DNA of 64,000 nt from Adenanthera pavonina. Lineage: Eukaryota; Streptophyta; Magnoliopsida; Fabales; Fabaceae. The translations under genes were made by a program, and so were the position numbers. Each line of letters opens with the position of its first letter. The stretch's first letter is position 1. The stretch is from NCBI GenBank assembly GCA_026686845.1, contig JAIVEN010000003.1, forward strand, positions 3,412,501 to 3,476,500, in the 5' to 3' direction. Under the pieces are notes generated by a model, which was not told the DNA's origin, did not search any database, and saw only the letters and a program-made list of their open reading frames with translations. This document shows, one piece after another, positions 12,982-25,900 of the stretch.

Positions 12982-14821
12982 ATGGCACCAAAAAGAAAGG
13001 ATTCTACAAAGGACAATTTGCGATGGACACCCGAAATGGATGAAGCTTTCATTGATGCTTTATTGGAAGAGATGATGAAAGGAAACCATCCCGATGGCAC
13101 ATTTTCAACATTTGCATATGATAATATCCTGCAATCTCTTCATAATTCATTTGGGCCTCACATAACAAAGCAACATTTGAAGAATAGAAGGAAGACATTG
13201 TCACAAAGATTTGCAGAGCTTTATGATTTGTTTAATGGATTAAGTGGATTTGCATGGAGTCCTAGCACAAAATTGTTTGAAGCTGAAAGTGGGGTTTGGA
13301 ATGACTTGATTGAGGTGAGTAACATTATTAGTCTTTTTTTCTTATTTCATATCGCTAGCACAAAATTGTTCGAAGTTGAGAGTGGGTATATGCATGCAAG
13401 GATGGAGAAGTATTTAAGGTGTTATATATCATGGCCTGTCACTATATTGCTTTACTTTGATAATATAATATTCTTAGACAAATAGATCTCCTTGATGATA
13501 TACTCTTATGACTAAAGATTTGTCTTTCAAGATCAGTGGCTTATATAACGCCCTTGGTGTAGATAAATGTGAAAGAATTAAAAAAGCCTCCCTCTATAAT
13601 TATAAGTATAATAGAAATAATAATATTTGTTCTTCAATTGCTTGTTATATATAGACACAGTAGTAACATCTCTAAGATATTGATTCTTTGTTGTTCTGTT
13701 CTATTTTGGATATCACCATTACATTGATTTTTCAGTATTATTGTTCCTTGTTTCTTCTTCTTCTTCCTTTTTTTTTCTACCAAAGTTCCTTGTTTCTCCA
13801 GTCCAACGCTCTCTGCCATTAACTACTACTCCACTGCTCTTCTCTCTTCTCTCTTTCCCATCTTTCTCTATATCTTTTGAATTTCTGAGTTTCTTCATAG
13901 TTACGCACCTTAAATACTTCTCCATCCTTTCACTTATTTACTCACCTCTGTCTCTGAGATCCCATTTTAAATCTCACTTATTTACTCCTAATTCATGTGA
14001 GGCTGTGAAAATTGTTGGAATTCCTTTTGGCTATAACTATGAGTGATTGGTGTTCATGTAACTAAAGGTTTCAACGTGTGTACAGATGTAAGAATGGGCA
14101 TATTTTGTGTAGTAACTCAATTTTTTTCAGTGGCTAGAGGTGCTAGATTTAGCTGATTTGGATATTACCTTTTTTTTAATGGCTGCAGACAAAACCAAAT
14201 GCAAGAAAGTGGAAGAATATACCTGTATTGCATTATGATAGGCTGTATGAATTGTTTGGTGCTGATAGGGCTACAGGAAAACATGCTGAAAGTGCTAAGG
14301 ATAAGGTTAAACGGTGGGAACGTGAGTGCATTGACTTGAATGATTCTTTTGAAGGTGAGTTTAATTTCCAGAATGAGATGACAAACTCTACAACTAACAT
14401 GGAGTGTAGTACAACAGATGGGACCTCAAACCAATCAACATCTAAAGGACAGAAGCGTAAGGCAGTAATGACTGATACCATTGAACAAAGGTGTGAAAAC
14501 ATGACAGCAGGCATTATGGAACTAGTTGATGTTATGAGAGATGGTAACATGGTTCATGATAAAACTGTTGCTATTGCTGAGAAGCAAGTTCAAATTGCTG
14601 AAAAAAGTCTTGCAATACTTGAAAAGAGTAGGCCCCATCATTACAGTGAAGAGGAAGTATGGGCAGCAATTGAGGAAATTGGAATAATTGAAGACCAAAA
14701 GTTAAAATGTTACTTCTTCTTATGTAATGAAGAAAGAAACAAGCGCACTTTTTTTGGGGTTCCACGTCATATGCGGCTACAAATATTGTGCAAGATGATG
14801 TCTGATGCTGGAGTTTACTAG
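12982..14821 (+). CDS. Myb/SANT-like DNA-binding protein of a Harbinger element (ORF1), 2 exons, 321 aa
   Basis: Exons 12982-13314 and 14189-14821 join in phase 0. Exon 1 holds a Myb/SANT-like domain: LRWTPEMDEAFIDALLEEM begins near residue 11 and continues through a KNRRKTL recognition-helix region to VWNDLIE. After the junction the text (KPNARKWKNIP, then YDRLYELFG-DRATG) matches the usual continuation of plant L10-interacting-MYB/Harbinger ORF1 proteins, which supports the splice. A basic patch (GQKRKA) is a possible nuclear signal. A short helical heptad-like part (AIAEKQVQIAEKSLAILEKS) precedes a conserved C-terminal tail. In active PIF/Pong elements this protein helps deliver the transposase to DNA. 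Here it outlives a broken transposase. It could be a domesticated gene, but its position within the terminal repeats says transposon ORF. Confidence 0.8.
13356..13390 (+). repeat. Partial copy of the exon 1 end inside the intron
   Basis: The bases agcacaaaattgttcgaagt, continuing to gagagtggg, nearly repeat 13264-13293 of exon 1. This is a small local duplication just downstream of the splice donor. It lets the unspliced frame run on to 13485, but that extension lacks the expected KPNARKW continuation. Confidence 0.6.
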
Positions 14822-15809
14822 GTTGGAACCATTCAACTTTACTATAAGACGATAGTGGATATGCATTACCAGAAAAGTGAAATGGAAGCATCATGGAAAG
14901 ATAGGATTAAATTTTGTCAAATTATATACTACTTTTGTCCTATGGTATTGTAGAACTTGTTTGTGTTTGTAATCTGATGTTAAAATGATTTTTGATTGTT
15001 GGATTTGTGTTTTGACAAATGGCAATATCGTCTATTGCATTTCAATTATTAATTATAACTTTCAAGCTTTGAAGAATTGAACAATGTTAAGGTGAAATAG
15101 TTATCACTGTGATGATGGATTCAGGGATAAATTCTTTTTTTTGTAACTATACGTACATATATATATATATATATTTATATAACAGATACATAAAAACTAT
15201 TAAAGAAAGCTATAAATCTCTAATGAAATATCATATATATATACTCCCTCTATGCCACATATATAATATGAAATGTCATATTATATAATGGATGATTTTG
15301 TTTGTTTGTGTGAAATAAAACCTAAGTAGGGTTTTTACTTGAATATGTAGTATTTATATTTTTAATTCTTTTGTCTGAAATTCTAATCTCACAACTACTA
15401 GTTCATATAATTCAAAAGATATCTAGTCATCCTAAGAATATAATAAATAAAATAAAAAAGAAAAGCTTTTTTTTTCAAGGTTTTCATTGTAATTAATTTT
15501 TTATGCACGATAAAATTATTTTTTCATAAAATAATGTGTCAAAATGTCATTATAAGAGTTAGTTCAATTTTCATTTTTTTTACATAAATATACATGTTTA
15601 TTTGAAATAGTTATATAATATATATTAGGTTATATAGACAATAAGGATATTATAGTCTAGCAAAATAAATGAATTTTCTCTTCCCCATATTTTCTCCTCT
15701 CATCCAAATATATGAAGAGAAAACATTTTCTCCTCACTTTTCCCTCCCCTCTATTTTCTTCCCCTCCATTTTCTCTCCTCCCATTTTCTCCTCCCATCCA
15801 AACAAAGCA

Positions 15810-18800
15810 TTAGGGTTTTTGCTCAAAATAAACTTAAATGATTCTTTGATAAATGGGGGAGTAAAGGACTATGAGAGAAATGAGGTGATTGTTTGACCAA
15901 TGGGCGGAATTTTCTCCCATATGCACATGGTCCTCTACAGAAAGCCCCTATCTCTTGCTCCTCAGTCTTGAGGTGACCCCTAGCTTGACTTCCAACAAGC
16001 TTATCATTGCTTGTCGTTAGCCTAATCATTTAGTTTCTCCCTTCATATGATGTCTTCCTTCATTCACATTTTTCCTTCATTTTTTTTATCTCATAAGGTA
16101 ATATGAACTAGTGGCAAGTCAAATATTATTTCTCCTACTTTTCAAGTAAATTTCCAAGATGGTGTTGCTGTAGCTGATTTAGAGTGCAGTATTTTGAGCC
16201 TTTGATTGTCTGAACCCATGCTTAGACCTTGGTAAAATGACTAGAGCAATATATGACATTGATGATGTTCTGTTATTTAATATAGATATATATATTTATA
16301 TATCTAGCACATGGAAAGCAAGCATCTGTTTGTTTAAGTGGCACGTGAAGTTTGCTCCGCAATTGCCTTGTAGTGTGTACTAATTCATTCATCTTTGCTA
16401 GGGTCTTGTACGATCACTATCCCAAAAACAGTCACAAATTACTTGGAAACTAAACCTTAAATTATTGATTGTTGGAAATCATTCTCTATTTCTTTTCTGA
16501 CTTGGTATATCATGCTTTTTTCAAGTTGGCCTTTAAGTGCTAATACTATTAATACACTTTACTTTGGAAATGCCAGTTAGATTTATTATTGACTCAAGTA
16601 ACAACTTGATATAGCTTGATAAATGTGTGTTTTAAGCCTGTTGGACTTTGTGCTATTTGACACATTTCCTTTTATTAACAGGCATTCTACAAATTGTAAA
16701 GTTGCACTCATGATGTTTATGGCATATCTTTCATACATGATTGCTAAGGTACCTTAACATTATTTATAGAGTGCCATAATTATAAAATTTTGTCTTTGAA
16801 AAGAAAATGCAGTGTGAAGTGTTTAGACTACATTAAAATGTCTCATGCATACTCTAATCACATCTTACCTTTATCATGACCTTCAATAGGGAGGTGCTGA
16901 AATGAATTGAATTTATACATGCAAGTTATTGTACTTTTGCTATTTATAACTTAGCTTTTGGGTTTCTAGGTATTCTATGTTTCTTTATTACATGTCTTCA
17001 ACATAATAGATCAATTATTTTGAATGTGTAATTGTTATTAAGCTTTCACATATTCTTTGTGGGTTGTGATTTAAAAGTGTTCTCCACTTTCATTTGATTT
17101 AGTTTCCTTGACTCATTTTTGTGGACCATTGTTAGTTACTGCCTTCTGTTAGTTGCAATGTCTAGCAATATAAAAATTGATGAAGTTGCATTTCAAAAAC
17201 CTCAATTTGTAGACTTTAAATTCATAGATACTTATTTGATGTATAGAGACTTATATGATGCATGGAGGCTTGTACACTTCCAATTTTATTTGTTCCTTAA
17301 TTTTTTTATTTATTTATTAACAATATGAATGATTTGCATTTTTTGGTAGATGATTTTATGTTGCTGAACGTTTGTGTTTATTTGTTTGTTTCATATTAGT
17401 GAGGAGTGCAAGAATTTCAGTTCAAACCATACAACAACAATACATGTTTATATATCTCACCAGATTTAGAATAGCAACCATACAAGTAAGTTTATCTTCC
17501 AAGTATGTTTTCCTCTAAATTTACATATAATTTTCATGTGATTATTGGTTTGATTAGTGTTATTTTTTTGTGTAATTTCAATTAACTATTAAAGTATGGA
17601 ATTTTTAGACTTGGGTTTATAAGGATTGAATCATTTCAAATAATGCCATTTTCTTCAGTCAATATCTCAGTGAAAATGGCCCACTATTGAAATGTATTCA
17701 GTGCTCAGGACTTGTATTTTGTTCTTCTCTATATGTCTTAGTTAAAGAATATCTAATTTAGTTGAAGCTGACTTCAAAGATTCATGTTAGTTCTGTGCTC
17801 ATTTGTTCTTTCAATTTGATCCAACTAGATGGTTCTCTGCATTTACTATTTAGAGTATACATATTGGTTGCTAATTTAAATTAGGTTGACATAATATGGT
17901 GAAATGTTATGGTGGTTAACATGGTGAAATTTTAATGGAAAATCAGGAGTTCTCAAGTCTATAGTTAGTTGGCTTTTAGAAACCTGGCTTTTTGGATTGA
18001 ACTCAATAAAAAGAGTAGCTTACCCCTTCCATATTTTGGCAGCAGTTTTTTAAAATAAAATGTAAGAAATGGCCAGGTCATACATTTTTTTTACGCTAAG
18101 TGCCACAAACTAACTAATGTAATCACTCATTGCTTGGGACATTAAAAGACGTCTATGACTTCAGATGATGGAATTATATTGTTATTTGTTTGCTTTTCCT
18201 CCTTCTGTTAATTACATTCCCCTAATTGATGGATCAAATCCTTCCTCTTTGGTTAGAGCTAAGGCAAGGAATAAGAACATGGTATATGAGTGTAATTAAG
18301 TCATATGATATTAAAGTCCTATGATACCGTGTTCTTTGAATTGAATGTGTTGATTTTCATTTCGATTCATTCCTTGTCTTTCTTGGTGATTGCGAAATTC
18401 TATCACCTGTCGGTACCATCCAACTGTCATTGATGATTTTTTGGTTAAGATATATAGTATCTACAAGTTGATTGATTGTAAACAAGACTTGCTTTGTGTT
18501 TGATATATAGAGTACCCGCAAGTTAGTATAGAATATTGAAATTATGGGTCGTTTGTTTTCTGCAATGAGTTGTACAAATTAAAGTTTTATGTCACAAAAA
18601 AGTTCATGTGACATATAGTGAAATCTTTTGGCTGCTGTTTTGTTATGGTTCAAAGGTTTTCAGTTGGTTGCTGCATAATATTTTACACAATGTTTTAGTG
18701 ATCTGTATATGATGTATTTTTCCTTCGGAATCAATTCTTACATCAGTGTTTGATTGGATATTGAATTTTCAATTTGAAATTTGGCGCATATATTTGGGAC

Positions 18801-18851
18801 TATCTTTCCCTTTCTAACTTACGTGTTATTAAGCTAGGTGATGCTGATGCA
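15810..18851. other. Right part of the Helitron, no recognisable gene
   Basis: AT-rich sequence with many stops and only short frames. A 69-aa frame at 17119-17328 contains an unrecognised stretch (DEVAFQKPQFVDFKFIDTYL) that could be a captured exon preceded by an AG at about 17150. Support is too thin for a gene call. Confidence 0.5.
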
Positions 18852-18998
18852 GGATCTAAGATTCATAGCTATCCATGGGAACCATTGCAAAGAATTGAAG
18901 GATTTACTAGAATCAAATGGATAAAGGAGGCTTTACAAGAAAGCAATCTTAATCACAGTCCCTTACAAAAATTAATTGTACATGGATGCAGTGTTTAA
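18852..18998 (+). pseudogene. Possible captured terminal exon in the Helitron (unrecognised)
   Basis: An AG acceptor (tgatgctgatgcag, ending 18851) is followed by an open frame encoding a peptide with SYPWEPLQRIEGFTRIKWI, ending at a TAA stop at 18996-18998. Its composition is protein-like, unlike its surroundings, and the sequence just after it looks like a 3' UTR. I do not recognise the family. Helitrons commonly pick up exons. It may equally be a chance frame. Confidence 0.35.
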
Positions 18999-19874
18999 TT
19001 TTTACTGCATTAGTTATTGTACTTGAGTAATCTTTATATCAATAACTGGCATGTTTTGATGATTAGTATGAAGACATTAAATAAAGGTTTTTGCAAGTCA
19101 AATATCTAATATATTGCGTGTTACTATTAGCATGCCATTTTAATGAATTTTGTTACAAGTGAGTTTTATAATTAACTGTTTTTAACTTTCATTAAATTGA
19201 CAATAGCTTATATACAATTAATGATTAAATCTTTAATGTATTCAAAAATAATCCATATGTTAATTTTTAATTAAAAAATAATATGAAAAGTACATAAAAA
19301 AATTATATAAATATTTTCCTTTGTTGTATCGATTGCACATTTTTTTTAATTAAGAATTTTTGAAAGGAAAAAAGTTGAAAACGTCATGACTCACATGGGC
19401 AAGAAGAATAGATGTGAAGGATTGAAGTTAAAATCATTTTGACAAGTTAATATTGTAGTTGCTACCCATTTAAAATTAAATAGAAATATGAAAGTTTTCA
19501 GTTTGCATTGTATTTTAAATAATTCATTTTTCTTTATTTTTCTAAGAAAATTATGACATGGGGTGCTTGTAAGATTGTCGGTCAAATTGGTTAGTAATTC
19601 TTAAAATAAAAGAAAAAAAAAAGAGGAAAGGGGGTGTGCAAATTCCAAAACACATGTTATTGAAACACATGTTTGTGCATTCCACTAACCAACCTAATCA
19701 TATTTTCTTTTCAAAGGGGTATTATGTGTTGGCCCATCATCTTCCAACTATAAGTTGAATAATAAATCTGAAGTACCATTGTCATACTAACATATAGATC
19801 TTCTTTAGACAAATAATATTAAATTACAAAAATAACAAATAATATCCCGTGCATCGCTCGAAAGTAAAATCTAG

Positions 19875-21795
19875 TTTGTTTAAAAGGTAAAAGCTCCTGT
19901 CACTAATATCAACAGTAAAATATTGTGTACTTGGATTGTTTCAACTTTCAACCATGCTTCTGCCAATGAGTCATGTACTAATATGCCTTGAGCAATTCAA
20001 TGGTGAATTTAGATTTTAATACCTTGATCAAAACGAATTTGTATAAATTTGATTTCTTTTTTATGTCATAAATGAAAACGTTGGAGGGCTGACTTATTTT
20101 TCCGCCTTCCAGTCACCTTATAATTAGGAATTCAAATTGATGACATTGTTGCAGAAGAATTTCATTCCATATTTGAGCAGTAACCATTTCCTTTTTTTTT
20201 TTTGGTGAAACCATTTCCTATTTGGCTGTTACCTAACTTTCAAATGTCAGTGACGACGTTGAAAACAAGCGCTTGCGTGCGACAGAAAAAGCTATGAATT
20301 GAACATTTTTTTTTTCTAATGGATTCTCAATATGTGCAAAATATACATTTAATCCAAGATTTTTTAGATGAAATTTCGATTGCTTAGTTATTATTGTATT
20401 TTAATTGATATTTTTTATATTTCCATTTATATATATAAAAAAGTATTCATTTTCTCTTAAGATCTTATAAAACTTGTACACTATTAATTTATCACAATAA
20501 AATATATTAATATTACTATATTACCTTTCAAAATTTTAATGTCTTTTAAATTTTACGGCCACTTTTCGCATGGTCTAGTTTAATTAAAGAATTTATAACA
20601 ATTTATTTTGATAACTAATAGATATATTAAAGTCAAGGGTCATAATATTTATTTCCTCTATTTCTTAATATGAGAAACAATTGAAAGAGTTCCATGTTTC
20701 AAACTATTAGGGACACTGAGATTTGTCTAATTTATTTAATAATTTTTTTTAAAAAGATATCCCTAATTAAAATAGTATTTTTCCAACACAATTTATTTAT
20801 ATTAATTATAATTACTAATATTAAATGAGGAATTTTTTTAAAATTATTTTATATTTTAAATAAATTTATTTTTTCTTAATTTATGTGATTTTATCTTTTA
20901 TCCCTTATATTAAAAAAATGAAAGGGGTATATTATTTCAATAATTATTTTTTTATACCGGTTATTTCAATAATTATAACTGGTCATCAATTATGTTAATA
21001 ATAACTATTAATCGTAAGGCTTCCCTTATGTTTCTATTTGGTTTTGTGCAAAGTCCTAGCCCACATTAATTTAGTTTAACAAAAGACTGGAGTACTCCAT
21101 ATCTCAACATTAAATCCACCTAAATAATTAATTAATTATAGAACCAAAATAACACTCTGATTTTTTTTCCTAAATGCACTTCTGACACATTAACAACTTC
21201 ATGACTTTAAACAAACTCATATGGAAAATGTATACTCATAACTTAAATTTGTAAGAGTTTATTTTTATTAGTAAATAACAGTATTAAAGAATGTAAATGC
21301 AACTAATTAGCAATTAATATAAATCAATAACGTTAAAAAATATAATATATATTAATTTATATGAAAACAAAATGTACTGTAAATGTAACTAATTAGCTAT
21401 TAATATTTTAATATATTTTTCATTATAGTTATAAATAAATCATTTTTATAATATCAAATTTCGAAATTCTGCAGGATGACAGCTAACTTAGAATAATAGC
21501 AACAGCAAGCAAGACAAGCACGGCATCAGAGGTAGAAGAGAGGGAAAATGACATTACAGACCGAATTGAAAAGTCAATTATAATTTCATACTAACACATT
21601 TCAGAATTCCAATAATAAAATTAAGGTTTTTAAGTGATTAAAAATGAAGTTGAAAACTTGAAATTATTACAATTTTAGAAGACCGATGTAAATTGAAAAG
21701 TCAATTATAATTTCATCTAAGACATTTCAGAATTCCAATAATAAAATTAAGGTTTTTAAGTGATTAAAAATGAATTTGAAAACTTGAAATTATTA
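19875..21795. repeat. Spacer block B, upstream side of CRK-B
   Basis: It matches 36290-36670, 37929-38340 and 38340-38890 (block B'), including the ttgatgacattgttg region (20137 versus about 36528) and a 60-base run around 20480-20540. It holds no gene. Within it, 20653 to about 20965 is absent from B' and begins and ends like a Stowaway-type MITE. A 127-base tandem duplication covers 21564-21690 and 21691 to about 21795, whereas B' has one copy. Confidence 0.75.
20653..20965. mobile_element. Probable MITE inserted in block B
   Basis: B' reads straight from ataacatttat into attatttcaataattacaac, while block B carries about 310 extra AT-rich bases. The left end (ttcctctatttcttaatatg) and the reverse complement near 20938 (accccttt-atttttttaatataagg) are weakly inverted copies. 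The right limit is uncertain because the flanking ttatttcaataatta is itself duplicated. Confidence 0.5.
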
Positions 21796-22056
21796 CTCTA
21801 TCTGATCCTTAATATATGATCCTTTTAACTGAATTACGTAGATTAAAAAGGGAAGTTAAAACTAATTAAGTATTTTGATTTTTCTGAAAATTTTAACATT
21901 TTTCTAAAACTACTTTTATTTAGTCTCTCTCTTTCTCTTTGAATACATTAAATAGGGATATTTTTTAAAAATATATAATAAATACTACTTCATATATTAT
22001 AAAGAATTTTATATTCAGAACCAGGATAAAAAATTTTATATATAAAATCGAGGAAG
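21796..22056. mobile_element. Stowaway-like MITE, 261 bp, 0.9 kb upstream of CRK-B
   Basis: TA occurs at 21794-21795 and 22057-22058. The left end ctctatctgatccttaatat is a degenerate inverted match of the right end (cttcctcgattttatatata as reverse complement). The first unit of the neighbouring tandem duplication reads from attatta straight into caattttagaagacc, giving an internal empty site. It is non-coding. Confidence 0.65.
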
Positions 22057-22058
22057 TA

Positions 22059-22944
22059 TAATTTTAGAAGACCAATGTAAAAATTATGAGAAGACTGTGT
22101 CAAATTGTCAAATCAGAAAACTGAGAAAAATTTGGAAGTGAGTTTTTTAGTTGATTTGTATTTTTTTGTGTAAAATCTTATAGCTTATAAAAAAAATCTT
22201 AATCAGTATAAAAATTTTCATATTGTGAAAGTGTCAAATTTGGAAATATTTGTGAAATCTTTGAAAATAAGAAGGAAAATTTTTTAGTTCATTTTGGTCG
22301 GTGAAATCCTAAAAAATTAGCGTTAAAATTTTAAAAGATCTTATAGGTTTTTACATTGAAACAACAAAAATGAACTAAGAATTTCGCCTTCAAGGATTTT
22401 ACGCTGGTATTAAGAAAAATAAAAATAGTTTTAATTAGTTAAAATTAATTAAATTATCCTATATTTTAAATGTTTTTTAAAATTATTCCTATTTAATTTA
22501 ATATTAATTTAAATTATTAATATATTTAATCTCTCATATAATTAATGGAAGATAAAATTTAAAAAAAAATTAATATATTAGTAACTTCTTCTTTTTTATT
22601 TTATATTTAGAATCACCAAAACATTTCCTATAAATAAAATTAGTGGGAGTATTATTTTTGGTAAATACATTTTATCTTTAAAAGAAAAAATATTAATACA
22701 CCGTGCATTAAATGCTTGTGGACTGCTAGTGGAATATCTAAATCGGATCATTAATTGCATCTAATAAAACCTCTCATTTGCTCAGACAAGGGCAAAAAAA
22801 ACTCTTCGTCTTGTCTATTTTCATCTCCCCACCTAGGTGAAACCCTTCATTCTCCCTTGACAGCCGCCACCTCTCTATGCTTATTCATCTTTACTTTCTC
22901 CACACAGAGCCACATAAATATTTCCAACCAAACTCAGCAAAAAG
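22059..22944 (+). promoter_or_regulatory. Upstream region and leader of CRK-B
   Basis: No ORF is supported here. The sequence is AT-rich to about 22730 and then pyrimidine-rich up to the start codon, as expected for a 5' UTR. The 16-base run at 22916-22931 is identical to 154-169 upstream of CRK-A. I could not fix a TATA box. Confidence 0.4.
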
Positions 22945-25900
22945 ATGCTCCAACCTAGTCTCCTTCCCTTATTTCTCTTCATATTCTGCACATGCGTGTT
23001 TCTTATCGGCGTCGTTTCGGACCCCCAGACCAATCTTCTGACCAGGGGTTGCAACCCATACTATGAATTCCTCGTGTCCAACATCTCCATCTTCGATGAA
23101 AACATAAACACAACTTTACGAGACATCAGGGAGCAGATCAGTGACCAAAACAAGCACTTCGACACGGCCCAGCAAGGCAATGCAGGAAACCCCGTCTCCA
23201 CTCTTTTTCAATGCAGAAACTACCTCTCCATCCCCGACTGTGTTGCGTGCTTCGACGTTGCTGCTGAGCAAATCCTAAGCTGCGCCGCCGGGGATCCCGG
23301 TGGCCATGTCGTCTACGACGGCTGCTTCCTCAGGTACAACTAGTCCACCAACTTTAAGTTTGACTTCTTATGTTTGTCGTACTGTTCTGTGTTTTAATTA
23401 TTTACATACAGCTTTCTGTGTTACATAGACTTGGTAACTTATTTGTTCTATCTCTTTACTACTATTAAAAAAAAACCTTAAATAGGTAGCGTTCCGTAAT
23501 AAACACGCAATGTATAAATAAAATAAATTGCGCTACATCTGCTCCGTGGGCCCTGAATAAATTTATGGATATATAACGCACCTATTATTACATATATACC
23601 ATAGTCATAATATACAAAGGTAACAGAACCTAATCAAGTCACACAACTATGGTTATCAAAATTTTATTAGTAAAAAATTGATTATTTTTACTTTATAATA
23701 AAAATTAATGAATTAATTTTCCAAACATATCGAAGTAATCCAAAGGTGAAAAATTCAACCACTCGTTAATCAGCTTGATTTGTAGATAGCAAAATCCATA
23801 ATGAATACTTTGTGTTGTGTTAAGGTACGACGTTAGCAGTGCTTTCTTTGATGATACCACGCAGTCTATCAACACGGCGTCGTGTGGGAATCAGACTACA
23901 GGAGAATCCACCGCACTTACCTCCACTGTGAAACAAGTGCTTATGAATCTCCAAACAGCAACGCCCAGAATCAATGGCTTCTTTGCAGCCACAAAGACGC
24001 AAGTGCCAAACAATGGTCCAACTATTTATGCCTTTGCTCAATGTATTGAAACTATCTCACAGAGTGGGTGCGAGGATTGCTTGAACGCTGGCTACAACAA
24101 TATGCAGACTTGTCTTCCCTATTCATCTGGTAGGGCTTTTGCTGATGGGTGTTTCATGAGATATTCCACCACTTCCTTCTTTCCTGATAACCAGACCCTT
24201 GTTATCATCACTCCCTCCTCCAAACAAGGTACACCCTTCTTCATATCCCTGATATCATACCCTGCTTTGGAAGCATTTGGATGACAATTTGATTTGCTTA
24301 TGTGTAATTTTGGATCTCATGTGTCATGGATGTCTATTTTGCTGCTTTGATTATACGTAAATGGGGTTAGATCTCTCTTTTAGTGGGACGGAATATAAGT
24401 GCATTGTTTTTAAATGTTTGTATTAGACTTAATTTGTACAACTCAACAACACATGATATATTTTTTTATAAAACATGAAGGTTGATTTAGTAAAAAGATT
24501 CTGTAGCATTTTATCTCTAATGAAATATATATATATATATATATGTATCTGCTTCATAAAAGAGATCCAAGTATCAATATTTACATTGATATATATATAT
24601 ATATATATATTCTAAACATGACAAATTTTGAAATGATCAAGTCGTAATTTGAGTGTCATATATATGTGAGCGTATATGTGTTTTTTTTTTTCTATAGAAC
24701 ATTTAATAACCAAGAATCATAACTCCCTATTACATGTGTCATTGTTCATATATAGTTGATTGACTCTTTTGAAAATGTGTTCTGAATTTTCCTATCTTGT
24801 AGGTTCAAGCAATAAGGGAGCCATTATTGGTGGAATTGTTGGAGGTGTAGTAGCTATTGGTTTGATCCTCTTTGCATTATTTGTCTTGATTAGACGTCCA
24901 CAAAGGTCTAAGAGGGATCCTAGAGGTAAACATAAAAATCTTCAACTACAATATACTAGTTTGTAATGATTTAATGTGATGTTTTGATTTTGTTGGTTTT
25001 AAAACATAAGCACGTGAAGGAAAAAATATAGCAGAGGAAATATTGCTCAAAAAAATAATATTTTATTCATTATACTGCTATTTAAATGGAGGTTGATGTA
25101 ATATAAATTCAAATAAACTCCCAAAATCATGGCATAACAATTTCCTAATCAAATATTTGAAAAAAAAATCAAACCATAATCTACTAATATCTTTATTTAT
25201 TTTATTTTTAAAGACTTGGTTCACTTTGCAGTTTTTAAGCATTATCTCAATACTCCTCATTGCCTTAATAGCTACAAAGGCTTCTTATTCATTTATGCAG
25301 CTTTAGTAATGGTTGCTAGCCACATGATTGTTCTCACCATTTGATTTGTTCATGGGTCTTGCTTCTTCTTCATATGATTCAGATTTCTTCTTACGAGCTT
25401 TCCTTTTAGCCTTCTCGTTTTTGCTTTTCTTCTTTTTCCTTCCACGTTTCTTCTCCTCTATATTGCTATGACTAGAAGCCAAATCAGGAACTTTTGATTT
25501 ATTGCTTAAAGATGTAGCAATTGAATGTGGATAATCATCATAAAAGATCATCTGCTCCTTCTTCTTCAGATTTAGAGCAAAACTGTTTGCTTCCATCTTC
25601 CCTTTAATTAATTCTTTACCACTTGCATGAGTGATTGTACGTAAAAAATCTAGAGGTTGTACATGAGAGATGGGTGTTTGTGTTTCCATTAAGGCTAAGG
25701 AAGGAGAAAGTTTTTGTGTTTGTGGTGTAGTTCAACTCATAGGTCCCTCAAAGACTAATGCTTTGGTACCAACTTGTTGGTTTTAGAGCATAAACACATA
25801 GAAGGAAGACTAATGCTTGGGTACCAACTTGTTGGTTTTAGAGCATGAACACATAGAAGGAAAAAATATAGCAGTGGAAATATTGCTCAGAAGAATAATA

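Larger units (their letters stand above)
9439..15809 (+). mobile_element. PIF/Harbinger-type DNA transposon, 6.4 kb, nested in the Helitron
   Basis: The terminal inverted repeats are ccctctgtttggatgggagg at the left and tgctttgtttggatgggagg for the reverse complement of the right. TTA lies at 9436-9438 and at 15810-15812, the classical 3-bp target duplication of this superfamily. Purine-rich subterminal copies of ttggatg-gaggagaaa occur at both ends. Inside, on the + strand, are a truncated transposase N-terminus (12285-12797) and a Myb/SANT-like ORF (12982-14821), the two proteins such elements normally encode. The DDE catalytic region is missing, so the element cannot move by itself. Confidence 0.82.
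8450..19874 (+). mobile_element. Candidate Helitron, 11.4 kb, non-autonomous, hosting a Harbinger element
   Basis: The left end starts TC after an A (8449). The right end is CTAG followed by T (19875), with an imperfect hairpin (cccgtgcatcgctcg, 19846-19860) about ten bases before it, as expected for plant Helitron 3' ends. Removing 8450-19874 joins ...ACTCA to TTTGTT..., which is how the paralogous spacer reads near 35977-35988 and, with one difference (attca), near 36278-36290. That empty site makes the limits fairly firm. Without the nested Harbinger element the insert is about 5.05 kb. I see no RepHel frame, so it would need an autonomous partner. It may carry captured gene pieces (18852-18998). 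Confidence 0.72.

Noticed and set aside
13719..14046. Frames on both strands in the Myb/SANT intron
   Set aside because: These are low-complexity Ser/Phe or Lys/Glu readings of a pyrimidine-rich intron stretch.
15236..15300. Stowaway-type end (actccctctatgccacatat)
   Set aside because: Only one end is visible; no inverted partner or TA duplication could be located.
25078..25260. 60-aa minus-strand frame in CRK-B intron 3
   Set aside because: It falls within the LTR of the small retroelement and corresponds to LTR sequence, not a gene.
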